Assembly (NCBI GenBank): GCA_937952235.1
Contig: CALFZM010000175.1
Location: forward strand, 1-30,931
Length of the DNA: 30,931 nucleotides
Origin: an uncultured Opitutia bacterium
Lineage (GTDB): Bacteria > Verrucomicrobiota > Verrucomicrobiia > Opitutales > Opitutaceae
Direction: 5' to 3'
Shown here: positions 8,511 through 17,454 of the stretch, one piece after another
Position numbering within the stretch: the stretch's first letter is position 1
Layout of the letters: each line of letters starts with the position of its first letter
Program-made: the position numbers and the translations under genes
The notes under the pieces: generated by a model
What the model saw: the letters and a program-made list of their open reading frames with translations, nothing else
What the model was told of the DNA's origin: nothing
The model's database searches: none

Positions 8511-9092
8511 GTGGGCGGCGCTGTGAGACTACCATCCTTGCCCCCGCTTCGCGCCGCCCACCCCTTGGCGGCGCTCGTCTTGCTCCTCTCGGCAGCGGCC
8601 CCGACTGCCCACGCGGCAAGCCGGTGGGCCACCCTCGAAGCCATTCACAAGCTGGAGAATCCGGAAAACTCGCCGAAGCCGGGCCGGTTCGGCGAGCTGG
8701 GTGCCTACCAGTTCCGGTCGATGACCTGGCGCATGCATACGTCGATCCCGTTCCGGCAGGCGATCGATCGCGAGACGTCTGACGCCGTCGCGGTGCTCCA
8801 CTACGAATGGATCAAGCGCGGTCTCGAGGCGGCGCGGAAGCCGTCGACGCCCTACTACATCGCTCTGGCCTGGAACGGCGGTCTGTCGGCCGCAATCTCG
8901 GGGCGGGCGCCGCGCGCGGCCCGCGATTATGCGCAGCGCGCCTCGAACCTCGCCGCCACGTACGAGCAGGCGCGGCAGCGCGAGCAGGAGATCGCCCGGC
9001 GGATCGCCGAGCAGCAGCGGCAGCTCCGCCAGCTCTTCGTGACCGACGTCTCCGTGGCGGCCTCCGTGGCCGCGGCAGTCGGCGCTCAATAG
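8511..9092 (+). CDS. Small secreted lysozyme/transglycosylase-like protein
   Basis: The protein of up to 193 residues begins with a signal peptide: a hydrophobic run LAALVLLLSAAAPTAHA with probable cleavage after AHA (about residue 35). The mature part has LEAIHKLENPEN, FGELGAYQFRSMTW, and later YYIALAWNGG (114-124). This order of an early glutamate, a GAYQF segment and a late WNGG is reminiscent of lysozyme-like transglycosylase folds, with Glu49 the candidate acid. The C-terminal 40 residues (about 150-178) are rich in Gln, Arg and Glu and probably form a helix or coiled coil. GTG starts at 8511 and 8523 are both possible, and the second gives a more normal signal peptide. The fold assignment is tentative, and no substrate can be named. 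Confidence 0.75.
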   Translation: MGGAVRLPSLPPLRAAHPLAALVLLLSAAAPTAHAASRWATLEAIHKLENPENSPKPGRFGELGAYQFRSMTWRMHTSIPFRQAIDRETSDAVAVLHYEWIKRGLEAARKPSTPYYIALAWNGGLSAAISGRAPRAARDYAQRASNLAATYEQARQREQEIARRIAEQQRQLRQLFVTDVSVAASVAAAVGAQ

Positions 9093-9115
9093 CCGCCCGG
9101 CGCGGCGGAGGTCTT

Positions 9116-9841
9116 TCAGTCCCGTCCGGCGGCCCAGAGCAGGCCGCGGGCAAGCAGGGTGACGAACACCGGGTCCTGCCAGGTCACGTTGCCGTGGCCG
9201 TAGGTGGTGCCGAACACCCGCGTGCCATGGTAGGAGTTGGTCCAGATCACCGCGTGGTCCCGCCCGTCCTTTTCGCTCTTCGACGTGGCGAGCACGCGCG
9301 TGCCGGGCCACACTTTCTCGATGATGTAGAGCTCGTCGCGCGGCGTGACCCAGTTTTCGGGGAAGCCCTTCAGCGCGGGATGCGCGGGATCGAGCACCTT
9401 GACCGGGTACGCGCTTTGGTGGTCGTGACGCCGGCTCGTGACGCCAAGGAACTCGCGCCAGTCGTCGACGGCCGCCGCGCGGTAGCTGTGCATTGCGCAG
9501 TGAATGACCACGGCGGGCTTCCCGGCCTTGTGCGCCGCCGTGATCTTCCGGATGTAAGCCGGATCGGCCGTGTTGGCGAAGCACTCGTTGTGCACGACGA
9601 CGTCGTAGGGCTTCGCCCAAGCCGGGTCGTCATAGAGCGCGATCTGCGCCTGCGTGCCGGTGCCGCCCTCCTTGACCACCGTCCACTCGAACGTCCCAAC
9701 CTGCCGGGCGCCGTCCATCAGCGCCCGGGCCTGCAGGTCATATTCGTGGCAGCAGCCGCCGGTGACGAGCAGCGCGCGGATCGGAGCGGTGGCGGCGGAG
9801 GCGCTGGCCGCGAACAGGAGCAGGAGGAGGAAGCGTGACAT
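9116..9841 (-). CDS. ThuA-domain secreted protein
   Basis: This 241-residue protein has a short signal peptide (MSRFLLLLLFAASASA) and then a ThuA-type glutamine-amidotransferase-like fold: IRALLVTGGCCHEYD, YDVVVHNECFA, GKPAVVIHCAMHSYR, HPALKGFPENW, and the C-terminal HGTRVFGTTYGHG followed by LLARGLLWAAG. ThuA proteins are linked to trehalose and other sugar metabolism and are very numerous in Verrucomicrobiota and Planctomycetes, but their chemistry is mostly undefined. The stop is 23 bases from that of the convergent plus-strand gene. Ffh lies 53 bases upstream on the same strand, probably an unrelated neighbour that may be co-transcribed. Confidence 0.9.
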   Translation of the reverse strand: MSRFLLLLLFAASASAATAPIRALLVTGGCCHEYDLQARALMDGARQVGTFEWTVVKEGGTGTQAQIALYDDPAWAKPYDVVVHNECFANTADPAYIRKITAAHKAGKPAVVIHCAMHSYRAAAVDDWREFLGVTSRRHDHQSAYPVKVLDPAHPALKGFPENWVTPRDELYIIEKVWPGTRVLATSKSEKDGRDHAVIWTNSYHGTRVFGTTYGHGNVTWQDPVFVTLLARGLLWAAGRD

Positions 9842-9894
9842 GGGGTGAAAAAGCCGGGGTCGGGGGCGTGTAGGGGAAAAGTGAATGCAGCGGC

Positions 9895-11238
9895 CTACAT
9901 TCCGGGGAAGCCGCCCTTGCCGCGCATGGCCTCCATCTGGCGCATCATCTTCTTCCCGCCGCCGCCCTTCATCATCTTCATCATCTTCTGCATCTGCTGG
10001 AAACTTTTCAGCAGCTGGTTGACCTCGACGATCTTCACGCCGGCTCCGTTGGCGATGCGCTGGCGTCGGCTCCCGTTGAGGAGGTCGGGCTTGCGCCGCT
10101 CCTCCCGGGTCATCGATTTGATGATCGCCTCGGTGCGCGCCATCTGGCGGTCGGCGCCGTCCGGCAGCTGCACGCCGCTCATGCCGGGCACCATGCCGAG
10201 GATGCTCTGCATCGAGCCGAGCTTCTTCACCTGCTGCATCTGCGCCAGGAAGTCCTCGAGGTCGAACTCCGCCTTGCGGAGTTTCTCCGCCATCTTCTCG
10301 GCCTCCTTGTGGTCGATGGCCTCCTGGGCCTTTTCCACCAGCGACACGACGTCGCCCATGCCAAGGATGCGGGAAGCCAGGCGGTCGGGGTGGAAGGTTT
10401 CGAAGTCCGTGGTCTTCTCCCCCGTGCCGATGAACTTGATCGGCACGCCCGTCACGCTCTTGATCGAGAGCGCGGCGCCGCCGCGGGTGTCGCCGTCCAG
10501 CTTCGTCAGGATGAGGCCGGTGAGCTGCAGCGCGTCGTGAAAGGCCTTGGCGACGTGGATCGCCTCCTGCCCGAGCGCGCCGTCGGCGACCAGCAGCACC
10601 TCGTCGGGCTGCACGCGGGCACGGAGCCGCTTCACCTCCTCGATGAGGTCGGCGTCGATCTGCAGCCGGCCCGCGGTGTCGAAAATGATGCAGTCCGCGG
10701 TCGCCTGTTGCGCGGCGGTGAGCGCGGTGGCGCCGATGGCGGGCACGTCCTTCGAGGTGCGATCGGCGTAGAAGCCGAGCTCCTCCTGCCGGGCGAGGAT
10801 TTCGAGCTGGTCGATGGCCGCCGGCCGGTAGATGTCCGCCCCCACGACGAACGGCCGGTAGCCCCGTTTCTTGAGCAGCCTGCCCAGTTTCGCAGTCGAG
10901 GTGGTCTTGCCGGAGCCGTGCAGACCGACCATCAGGATCTTCAGCGGGCGGGCGGTGGAGAGCTCGGTGGCGCCCTCACCGAGCAGTTTCACCAGCTCGT
11001 CGTGGATGATCTTCACGACCTGCTGGCCGGGGGCGACGCCCTTCAGCACTTCCTGGCCGACGCACTGCTGCTGGACGCGTTCGACGAACTCCCGCGCGAC
11101 CTTGAAATGCACGTCGGCGGCGAGCAGGGCGGTGCGGACCTCCTTGAGGGCGTCCGCCATGTTTTCCTCGGAGAGCTTGCCGATGCCGCGCAGGTTGCGC
11201 AGCGCATTGCCGAGTTTTTCGGTCAGGGATTCGAACAT
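9895..11238 (-). CDS. ffh: Signal recognition particle protein Ffh (SRP54)
   Basis: This 447-residue GTPase carries hydrophobic signal sequences to the membrane together with 4.5S RNA and FtsY. It shows the N domain (MFESLTEKLGNALRNLRG), the G domain with GLHGSGKTT (105-113), DTAGR (187-191) and TKLDGDTRGG (245-254), and a C-terminal M domain that ends in methionine-rich KKMMRQMEAMRGKGGFPGM. The M domain retains the RNA-binding segment as MTREERRKPDLLNGSRRQRIANGAG, with KPD where most bacteria have NP. The start is the ATG before FESLTEKL. An upstream in-frame extension of 16 residues has no family match. No ffs RNA gene is visible in the window. Confidence 0.98.
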   Translation of the reverse strand: MFESLTEKLGNALRNLRGIGKLSEENMADALKEVRTALLAADVHFKVAREFVERVQQQCVGQEVLKGVAPGQQVVKIIHDELVKLLGEGATELSTARPLKILMVGLHGSGKTTSTAKLGRLLKKRGYRPFVVGADIYRPAAIDQLEILARQEELGFYADRTSKDVPAIGATALTAAQQATADCIIFDTAGRLQIDADLIEEVKRLRARVQPDEVLLVADGALGQEAIHVAKAFHDALQLTGLILTKLDGDTRGGAALSIKSVTGVPIKFIGTGEKTTDFETFHPDRLASRILGMGDVVSLVEKAQEAIDHKEAEKMAEKLRKAEFDLEDFLAQMQQVKKLGSMQSILGMVPGMSGVQLPDGADRQMARTEAIIKSMTREERRKPDLLNGSRRQRIANGAGVKIVEVNQLLKSFQQMQKMMKMMKGGGGKKMMRQMEAMRGKGGFPGM

Positions 11239-11340
11239 GGGAGCGCACACCGTTGGGGCATTTCGCGCGGTGATGCAACCCGGCACTCGCGATCGGAAGC
11301 GCCGTCCGTCGCGCCGGCGCGAATGCGCGCGGGCGGCGCG

Positions 11341-12738
11341 TCAGCGGCGGGCCGGTCCCGCGGGCGAGAAGCCGGCCGACAGCACGCGGTGGACGGCGCC
11401 CACGATGCGATCCTCGACGTCCGGAGTCAGGCGCGCGGGCAGGCCATAGTAGTCCATGGCATCCTCCGCCTCGTACCCGCCCTCGGCGAGAATGCGGGTG
11501 GACGGGATGTAGCAGGGCACGTGGTTCGCGTAGGCGTTGATCCAGACGCGATCCGCGCCGAGTTCCCGCTTCAACCGCAGGGCATAGTCCACGACGACCT
11601 CGCCGCCGAGGAAGACCAGCGCGAGATCCCGTCCGAAGGCCCAGGCCTGGACGGGATAGCGGATGGACGTGGGCAGGGGGCGGCCGGCCTCCAGGGCCCG
11701 CAGGTGCTGGGTGGCCGCGTATGCGACGGGAGGCCTGCCCTGGCGCCGCTGTTCGAGTTCGGCGCGCGTGACGGTGCGGGCGAGCGGAATCTCGAGCGTT
11801 TCCCACCGGGCGTGCGTGGGGGCGCCCAGCGGCTTCATCGGGCCGGCGAAGAGCCGGGCCACTTCGCGGGCGATGGTGCGGCCGTGCGTCGCCACTTCGG
11901 GCAGCCCGCGCGGCTGCGGGTCGGCGTCGGCCCCGCACCCGATCGTGACCAAAGCCACCGCCCCGCCGTGGTCCGCCTCGATGCGCGTGGCGGCGTCGCC
12001 CGCCCAGTCGGCGTGGACGAAGTTCTCGCCGCCTTTCAGCACGGTGCAGTGGCAGGCGTAGTTCACCAGCACGGCGCGGACGGAGCCGCTAGGGTCGGCC
12101 GCGCGGAGCACGGGCAGCGCGTGGTCCACGGGACCTCCGGGCGTGGCCGTGTATCCCTGGTGGCGGCCCTCGACGATGCGACGGCGGTTGACGGCGAACT
12201 CCGCCCGGCCCTGCGCCCAGGCCAGTTGCGCGGGGCGGCGGTCGGCCAGCGCCGCGAGCGCGGCCGCGATCATCCCGTCGCGCAGCCGCGTGGTGAAACG
12301 GTCGATACGGGCCGTGACGTCGGCGGGCAGGTCGCGCGAGAACATGAAGGGAATCGTCCCGGCCACCGCGGGGCCGTTGTGCTGGTGCGTGGCGCAGACG
12401 GCGATGCGGGGGCGGGTGATGGCAGGGTGGCGGGCCTGCACCGCCTGCGCGACGGCGTCGCTCAATTCCGCGCTGACCGCGATGACGTCGGCGTTCACCA
12501 GCACCACCGCGCCGTCCGCGTCGGCTCCGATCGCCACCGCCCGTGCGTGGAGCGGAGCGACCACGCGGGTGGCCTCCTCGGCGCGCTGCTGGTAGCCCGC
12601 GAGCTGGATGGGGAGTTCGGGCGTGATCTCGATGCGGGCGGTGCCGACCGGGACGGGCGGGGCGGCCTGCGCCGGCGGAAGCGCCGGAAACGCGAACGAT
12701 AGACCGAGAGCGGGCAAGAGGCGGGCGAGGGATGACAT
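11341..12738 (-). CDS. Secreted neutral/alkaline ceramidase-like protein
   Basis: This 465-residue protein starts with a signal peptide (MSSLARLLPALGLSFAFPALPPAQA). It then resembles the N-terminal catalytic domain of neutral/alkaline non-lysosomal ceramidases: VGTARIEITPELPIQLAGY, VVLVNADVIAVS, and ATHQHNGPA, the counterpart of the zinc-binding HTHSGP segment. VLVNYACHCTVL and VTIGCGADADPQ follow. The usual ceramidase C-terminal domain is absent. Such short homologues are common in Verrucomicrobiota and Planctomycetes, and their substrates are generally unknown, so true ceramide hydrolysis is not assured. The gene diverges from the Lrp regulator, with 151 bases between starts. Ffh lies 102 bases downstream. 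Confidence 0.85.
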   Translation of the reverse strand: MSSLARLLPALGLSFAFPALPPAQAAPPVPVGTARIEITPELPIQLAGYQQRAEEATRVVAPLHARAVAIGADADGAVVLVNADVIAVSAELSDAVAQAVQARHPAITRPRIAVCATHQHNGPAVAGTIPFMFSRDLPADVTARIDRFTTRLRDGMIAAALAALADRRPAQLAWAQGRAEFAVNRRRIVEGRHQGYTATPGGPVDHALPVLRAADPSGSVRAVLVNYACHCTVLKGGENFVHADWAGDAATRIEADHGGAVALVTIGCGADADPQPRGLPEVATHGRTIAREVARLFAGPMKPLGAPTHARWETLEIPLARTVTRAELEQRRQGRPPVAYAATQHLRALEAGRPLPTSIRYPVQAWAFGRDLALVFLGGEVVVDYALRLKRELGADRVWINAYANHVPCYIPSTRILAEGGYEAEDAMDYYGLPARLTPDVEDRIVGAVHRVLSAGFSPAGPARR

Positions 12739-12889
12739 CGGGGCGCGCCTCCGGGCGCGGCCGCGCCGGCGGGGTTGGCCTTCGGTCTGAAGCCGCGGCG
12801 CGGGCGTGTCAAAGCCCGTGAACCCGGTGGCGGCGGGCGCAACTTAGTCCTCGTCAAATCCACCCGCATCCCGGATAACCGCGGCCTCT

Positions 12890-13378
12890 ATGAACCCTGT
12901 GCTGAAGCTCTTGATCGACGGCGGCAGCCTCTCGACCGGCCAGATGGCGGCGGTCCTGGGGTTGTCCGATGCGGAGGTTAATCAGCACCTGGATCAGCTG
13001 AAGAAGGATGGAATCTTTCTCGGCTGGCGTCCGGTGCTCGACCTTTCCCGCGAGGCCGCCGCCGCCGCCGCCGTGCGCGCGGTGATCGAGGTGAAGGTCA
13101 CGCCGGAGCGCGGGGGCGGTTTCAACCGGTTCGCGGAGCGGATCGCGCGGTTCGACGAAGTCGAGTCGTGCTACCTGATGTCCGGCAGCTACGACCTGCT
13201 CGTCTTCGTGAAGGGCGCATCCCTGCAGAAGGTTGCCAGCTTCGTCTCGGAGAAACTCTCGACCGTGGAGGGCGTGCTCTCCACCTCGACCCACTTCATG
13301 CTGCGTTGCTACAAGGAGCAGGGCTTCCTGCTCGAGGGCGGCGAGGCGCAAACCACGCGGCTGAACGTCGCGCCCTGA
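12890..13378 (+). CDS. Lrp/AsnC-family transcriptional regulator
   Basis: The protein has 162 residues, the usual Lrp/AsnC size. An N-terminal winged-helix part (LSTGQMAAVLGLSDAEVNQHLDQLKKDGI, about 14-43) is followed by an alpha-beta ligand-binding RAM domain (AVIEVKVTPE near 63, VESCYLMSGSYDLLVFVKG near 88-106, VLSTSTHFMLRCYKEQG). An alanine run at 59-64 comes from a GCC repeat. The gene ends 20 bases before a class I aminotransferase, and the pairing suggests amino-acid-responsive control of it. The effector is unknown. Confidence 0.92.
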   Translation: MNPVLKLLIDGGSLSTGQMAAVLGLSDAEVNQHLDQLKKDGIFLGWRPVLDLSREAAAAAAVRAVIEVKVTPERGGGFNRFAERIARFDEVESCYLMSGSYDLLVFVKGASLQKVASFVSEKLSTVEGVLSTSTHFMLRCYKEQGFLLEGGEAQTTRLNVAP

Positions 13379-13397
13379 CCGCGAAGGACCACGCACC

Positions 13398-14597
13398 ATG
13401 AGCACCGATCCGAAACGATGGGTGGCGGGACACGTGTCCACGCTGCCGAAGAGCGGCATCCGCGACTTTTTCGAGCTGGTCGCGAAGATGAAGGGGCAGG
13501 ACGTGATCTCCCTGGGCGTCGGCGAGCCCGACTTCGTGACGCCCTGGCACGTCCGCGAGGCGGCGATCTACGCCCTCGAGCGCGGCAAGACCTACTACAC
13601 CTCCAACCTCGGCCTGCTCGAACTGCGCCGGGAAATCTCGCGGTACGTCGAGGAACACTTCGGCGTCGCGTACCGGCCGGACGACCAGGTCATCGTGACC
13701 GTGGGCGTGAGCGAAGCCCTCGACCTCTGCTTCCGCGCCTTCTGCAACCCGGGCGACAAGGTGATGTATCACCAGCCGTGCTACGTCAGCTACCATCCGA
13801 GCATCTCGCTCGTCCACGGCACGGGCATCGCGGTGCCGACGTACGCGCGGGACAACTTCGCGCTCACCGCCGAGGCGTTGCGCGCCGCCTGGCAGCCGGG
13901 CGCCAAGATCCTGATGCTGAACCTGCCGTGCAACCCGACCGGCGGCACGTGCACCCGGGAGCAACTGGAGAAGATCGCGGACTTCTGCCGGGAGAAGGAC
14001 CTGCTGGTGCTCAGCGACGAAATCTATTCCGAGCTCACCTTCGAAGGCACGCACACGAGCATCGCGAGCTTCGCCGGCATGGCGGAACGCACGATCTTCC
14101 TGCACGGCTTCTCGAAGGCGTTCGCGATGACGGGCTGGCGCATCGGCTACGCGTGCGGCCCGGCGGTGCTGATCGACGCCATGATGAAGGTGCACCAGTA
14201 CGCCATGATGTGCGCCTCGATCATCGCCCAGGAAGGCGCGCTCGAGGCGCTCAAGCACGGCTGGGACCAGGTGCTCAAGATGCGCGAGCAGTATCACCGC
14301 CGCCGCGACCTGATCGTCCGCCGCTGCAACGAAGCGGGTCTGAAATGCCACCTGCCGCGCGGCAGCTTCTACGCCTTCCCCGACGTCAGCCCGACGGGCC
14401 TGACGGAGAAGGAATTCGCGGTCGGCCTGCTCGAGCAGGAAAAAGTCGCCGTCGTGCCCGGCACCGCCTTCGGTGAAAACGGCCGCGGGCACGTGCGCGC
14501 CTGCTTCGCCACCGCCTACGACCAGATCATCGAGGCCTGCGATCGCATCGATCGCTTCGTCCAGCGCGCGGGCAGGGGGCAGGGGGCGAGTGGCTAG
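13398..14597 (+). CDS. PLP-dependent class I/II aminotransferase
   Basis: This 399-residue fold-type I aminotransferase has GVGEPDF (41-47), YYTSNLGLLELR near 66, NLPCNPTGG (175-183), LSDEIYSELTF (205-215) with the pyridine-binding Asp, and the Schiff-base lysine at 240 in GFSKAFAMTGWRIGYA. It belongs to the broad AspC/AlaT-like group, and substrate preference cannot be read from the sequence. The ATG at 13398 is preceded by GAAGGA at a suitable distance, and the gene probably forms an operon with the Lrp regulator just upstream. Aromatic or aspartate transamination is the likeliest role. Confidence 0.94.
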   Translation: MSTDPKRWVAGHVSTLPKSGIRDFFELVAKMKGQDVISLGVGEPDFVTPWHVREAAIYALERGKTYYTSNLGLLELRREISRYVEEHFGVAYRPDDQVIVTVGVSEALDLCFRAFCNPGDKVMYHQPCYVSYHPSISLVHGTGIAVPTYARDNFALTAEALRAAWQPGAKILMLNLPCNPTGGTCTREQLEKIADFCREKDLLVLSDEIYSELTFEGTHTSIASFAGMAERTIFLHGFSKAFAMTGWRIGYACGPAVLIDAMMKVHQYAMMCASIIAQEGALEALKHGWDQVLKMREQYHRRRDLIVRRCNEAGLKCHLPRGSFYAFPDVSPTGLTEKEFAVGLLEQEKVAVVPGTAFGENGRGHVRACFATAYDQIIEACDRIDRFVQRAGRGQGASG

Positions 14598-14707
14598 GGA
14601 AAGGCGGAAACACCTCGTCGTTTTCGCCCGTTCCGCACGCCACGAGCCACCGAGCCGAATCCACGGGTCCGCGCCTCCCGCCCAACGCCTCCAGCCTCCC
14701 TTCGCCC

Positions 14708-16186
14708 ATGTCCCGCATCGTCGCCATCGTCGGTCGTCCGAACGTCGGGAAGAGCCGTCTCTTCAACCGGCTCGCGCGGAAGCGCATCTCGATCGTGCAT
14801 GACCAGCCGGGCATCACGCGCGACGTCATCTCGGCCGAGGTGGCGGACGGCCAGTACACGCTGCTCGACACCGGCGGCCTGGGTTACAAGGGGGTGGACA
14901 CGCCGGCCGCGCTGACCCGGGCCTCGGAGCAGCAGGTGGACTTCGCGGTCGCCGCGGCGTCGCTGATCCTGTTCGTCGTCGACGGGCTCGCGGGACTGTC
15001 CGGCCTCGACGAGCGCATCGCGCAGATGCGGCGCCGGAGCCGCAAGCCGGTGCGGCTGGTGGTGAACAAGGCGGACTTCGGCGATGAGAAGGTGGCCCTC
15101 GACGAGGCGTACCGGCTCGGTTTCGGCGAACCGGTCCGGGTGTCGGCCGAGCACGGGCGGGGCGAAGCCGACCTGCGGGCGGTGATCGCCGAGGCGCTCG
15201 GCCCGGTCGCGCCCGAACCCGCCGGCCCGGTCAAGACGGCCGCCGATCCGCTCTGCGTGTGCTTCATCGGCCGGCCCAACGTCGGCAAGTCCTCGCTCAG
15301 CAACCGGCTGCTCCAGAGCGACCGGCTGATCGTGAGCGACGTGCCGGGCACGACGCGCGACGCCATCGAGCTGCCCTTCCAGTTCGTCGGCCGTGACGGG
15401 CGGTCGTATCCGTTCAAGCTGATCGACACCGCGGGCATCAAGGCGGCGACGAAGCTCGCCTCGCCGGTGGAGTATTTCTCGCGGCTGCGGTCGCTCGACG
15501 CGATCAAGCAGACCGACGTGGTTTTCCTCGTGCTCGATGCGCTCGAGGGCGTGACGCAGCAGGACAAGGCGATCGCCGGCGAGGCGATCAAGGAGGGCAA
15601 GCCGATCGTGCTGGTCGTGAACAAATGGGACCTCGTCCAGCGGGCATTCAAGGAGCGCGGCGGCTTCGAGCCCTACAAGAGCGAGCGCGATTACCGCGAG
15701 AAATACGAGGCGGCGCTCTTCGACCGGTTGTTCTTCACGCCGGGCTCGCCGCTGATCTTCGTCTCGGCCCTGAGCGGCTACGAGGTCGACCGGATGTTGA
15801 ACGCCGCGGTGAAGCTCAACCGCATCCTCGACAAGAAGCTGCCGACGGCGAAGTTGAATCAGGTCCTCGGATACCTCGCGGAGCGCAACCCGCCGCCCGC
15901 GGTCGGGGGGCGCCGTTTCCGGATCTACTACGCCACGCAGACCGGACACCGCCCGTTCCGCATCCGGATCTTCTGCAACCGCGAGGAGAAACTGACGGAG
16001 CAGTACCGCCGCTACCTCGAGGCCGGCCTGGTCGAGGAGTTCGACCTCAAGGGCTGTCCGATCTATTTCGACCTCGTGGGCAAGCTGCGGGACGAGACGC
16101 GCGGCAGCCGCGGCGGCGGCCATGCCTCGGCCGAGCACCGGGCGAAATGGAAGGTCGCCGAGGACGAGGGCGTGGCGGAGGATTAG
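14708..16186 (+). CDS. der: Ribosome-assembly GTPase Der (EngA)
   Basis: This 492-residue protein has two tandem GTPase domains and a C-terminal KH-like domain, the diagnostic Der layout. Domain 1 has GRPNVGKS (9-16), PGITRD, DTGGL (54-58) and NKAD (120-123). Domain 2 has GRPNVGKSS (188-196), PGTTRD, DTAGI and NKWD. The KH-like domain contains RRFRIYYATQTG and FRIRIFCN. Der is essential for late assembly of the 50S subunit. A short hydrophilic C-terminal extension rich in Glu and Gly follows. The gene stands 110 bases after the aminotransferase and converges on the DUF4214 gene. Confidence 0.98.
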   Translation: MSRIVAIVGRPNVGKSRLFNRLARKRISIVHDQPGITRDVISAEVADGQYTLLDTGGLGYKGVDTPAALTRASEQQVDFAVAAASLILFVVDGLAGLSGLDERIAQMRRRSRKPVRLVVNKADFGDEKVALDEAYRLGFGEPVRVSAEHGRGEADLRAVIAEALGPVAPEPAGPVKTAADPLCVCFIGRPNVGKSSLSNRLLQSDRLIVSDVPGTTRDAIELPFQFVGRDGRSYPFKLIDTAGIKAATKLASPVEYFSRLRSLDAIKQTDVVFLVLDALEGVTQQDKAIAGEAIKEGKPIVLVVNKWDLVQRAFKERGGFEPYKSERDYREKYEAALFDRLFFTPGSPLIFVSALSGYEVDRMLNAAVKLNRILDKKLPTAKLNQVLGYLAERNPPPAVGGRRFRIYYATQTGHRPFRIRIFCNREEKLTEQYRRYLEAGLVEEFDLKGCPIYFDLVGKLRDETRGSRGGGHASAEHRAKWKVAEDEGVAED

Positions 16187-16448
16187 AGCGCCGAAAGCAA
16201 AGGCGTAGCCGCTCGGATCGGAATCCCAGACGCGAAGGATAGCAAAGACTCGCGCAGGAAAACTGGGCGAAACTTCGCGTTCATTGGCGACTTTGCGTTT
16301 GGGTACGGGCGATCGAAATATCCCCTGCTCCAACGAGCACCGCGTCGCTTCGTCAGCGCCGCGACCGGGACGGGGAGCAGCTTTCGGGCAAGCGGGGATG
16401 CCCGGCTTGAGACGGCTGGAGCAGCCGCCCGGCCACCCGGCGGCGGCG
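16187..16448. other. Convergent intergenic region with small hairpins
   Basis: These 262 bases separate the stops of der and the minus-strand DUF4214 gene. I find no gene. The right half is rich in short inverted repeats: CGGCTG-GAG-CAGCCG (16413-16427), GCTTTCGGGCAAGC near 16380, and GGGGATGCCC near 16394. These may end transcription from one or both sides, but none carries a clear T tract. The segment starting AGCAGCTTTCGGGCAAGC is only faintly similar to one arm of the three-copy repeat described below and is not counted as a copy. Confidence 0.35.
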
Positions 16449-17435
16449 CTACTTCTTTCCTCGTTTCTGGCGGTACTCGTCGCTGGCTTGGATCGAGGCG
16501 CGGACGTCGCGTTCGCTCCAGCCCTTCTCGCGCATCAGGCGCTCGAAGTTGGCGTATCCGCCCGCGTCGGGTTCGCGCCCGAGCAGATCGCGGTAGGCAC
16601 GCGTGATGGCGCCGTGAATGTGGCTGTTCCGGCCTTCATGGCTGCGCCGGAGGTCGGCGCGGATCTGCCCCTGCGTCCAGCCTTCGCGCCACTTCGCCTG
16701 GTAGTGCGCCAGGCCTTTCGGGTCGGGTTCGCGGCCGAGGACTTCGCGATACATCCGGGCGATCGCCTGCTCGGGATTGATGGCGCGCGCCTCCCCGCTC
16801 CGCTGCAACTGCTCGATCATGCGCTGCTCGGACCAGCCCTCGTGGAGCAGCCGCTGCGTGTAGGTGCGCAGGCCCTCGGGGTCGGCGGGGCGGTCCAGCA
16901 CTTCGCGAAAGGCGCGCTGGACCATCAGCTCCGCGGTCCGGCGATCGAGCCGCGGGATCACCACCGGCGGCGGGGGCGGGGGCACGACCACCACCGGCGG
17001 CGGCGCCTCGACCACGCGGGGCGGAGGGGCGGTGACGACCGTCCGGGGCGGACCGCTCACGGTGACGGATGCGATGGCCCGGTCCCAGGATTCGGCGGCG
17101 GTGCGGCCGGCGGCATAGAGGTCGGGAATGTCGCCGGTCACGTCGAGCCGCTGCCCGCTGAAACGGGGACCACTGTAGACCGTGGCCCGGGCCGCACCCT
17201 CGAGCCGGACGGAGGAGATGGCGAAGGCCCAGGGGCGGCCGCTGGGCCGCTGCAGGCGCGCGAGATCCTCGACGGTGGCACCCGCCTCGATGGTGAGCGC
17301 TTCGCCCTTGAAGTTGGGCTCGGTGTAGAACGTCACCCGGTCCGCGCTGAGCGGCGCCGGCTGTGCCCACACTCCGGCCGCGCCGAGCACGGCGGCGAGC
17401 AGGCCGGACAGGATCCCAGGGGCGCGCCGGAGCAT
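16449..17435 (-). CDS. Secreted beta/gamma-crystallin and DUF4214 protein
   Basis: This 328-residue exported protein has three parts. A signal peptide (about 1-24, ending GVWAQ) is followed by two Greek-key-like halves of a beta/gamma-crystallin domain (VTFYTEPNFKGEALTI and ATVYSGPRFSGQRLDV, each followed by an A-x-S-V strand). A proline/valine-rich linker (about 135-162) comes next. Three DUF4214-like helical repeats follow, each with the core Y/F-R-E/D-V/L-L-x-R-x-x-D and a GW-x-x-x-x-I/V segment. Crystallin domains bind calcium or form stable surface modules. DUF4214 is often found in exported or cell-surface proteins, with no assigned activity. The gene lies 19 bases after the upstream dehydrogenase stop, so it is probably last in a three-gene operon. 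Confidence 0.85.
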   Translation of the reverse strand: MLRRAPGILSGLLAAVLGAAGVWAQPAPLSADRVTFYTEPNFKGEALTIEAGATVEDLARLQRPSGRPWAFAISSVRLEGAARATVYSGPRFSGQRLDVTGDIPDLYAAGRTAAESWDRAIASVTVSGPPRTVVTAPPPRVVEAPPPVVVVPPPPPPVVIPRLDRRTAELMVQRAFREVLDRPADPEGLRTYTQRLLHEGWSEQRMIEQLQRSGEARAINPEQAIARMYREVLGREPDPKGLAHYQAKWREGWTQGQIRADLRRSHEGRNSHIHGAITRAYRDLLGREPDAGGYANFERLMREKGWSERDVRASIQASDEYRQKRGKK

Positions 17436-17454
17436 GTTGGAACGGGAGTGCGCG

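Noticed and set aside
10309..12702. Long plus-strand open frames opposite ffh and the ceramidase-like gene, and similar long antisense frames elsewhere.
   Set aside because: They are antisense shadows produced by GC-rich codon use. They lack domains and are full of Arg, Gly, Ala and His, while the opposite strand encodes recognisable families.
13057..13075. GCC trinucleotide run inside the Lrp gene as a slippage locus.
   Set aside because: It is a short in-frame alanine run between domains, common in GC-rich coding sequence, with no sign of frameshift.
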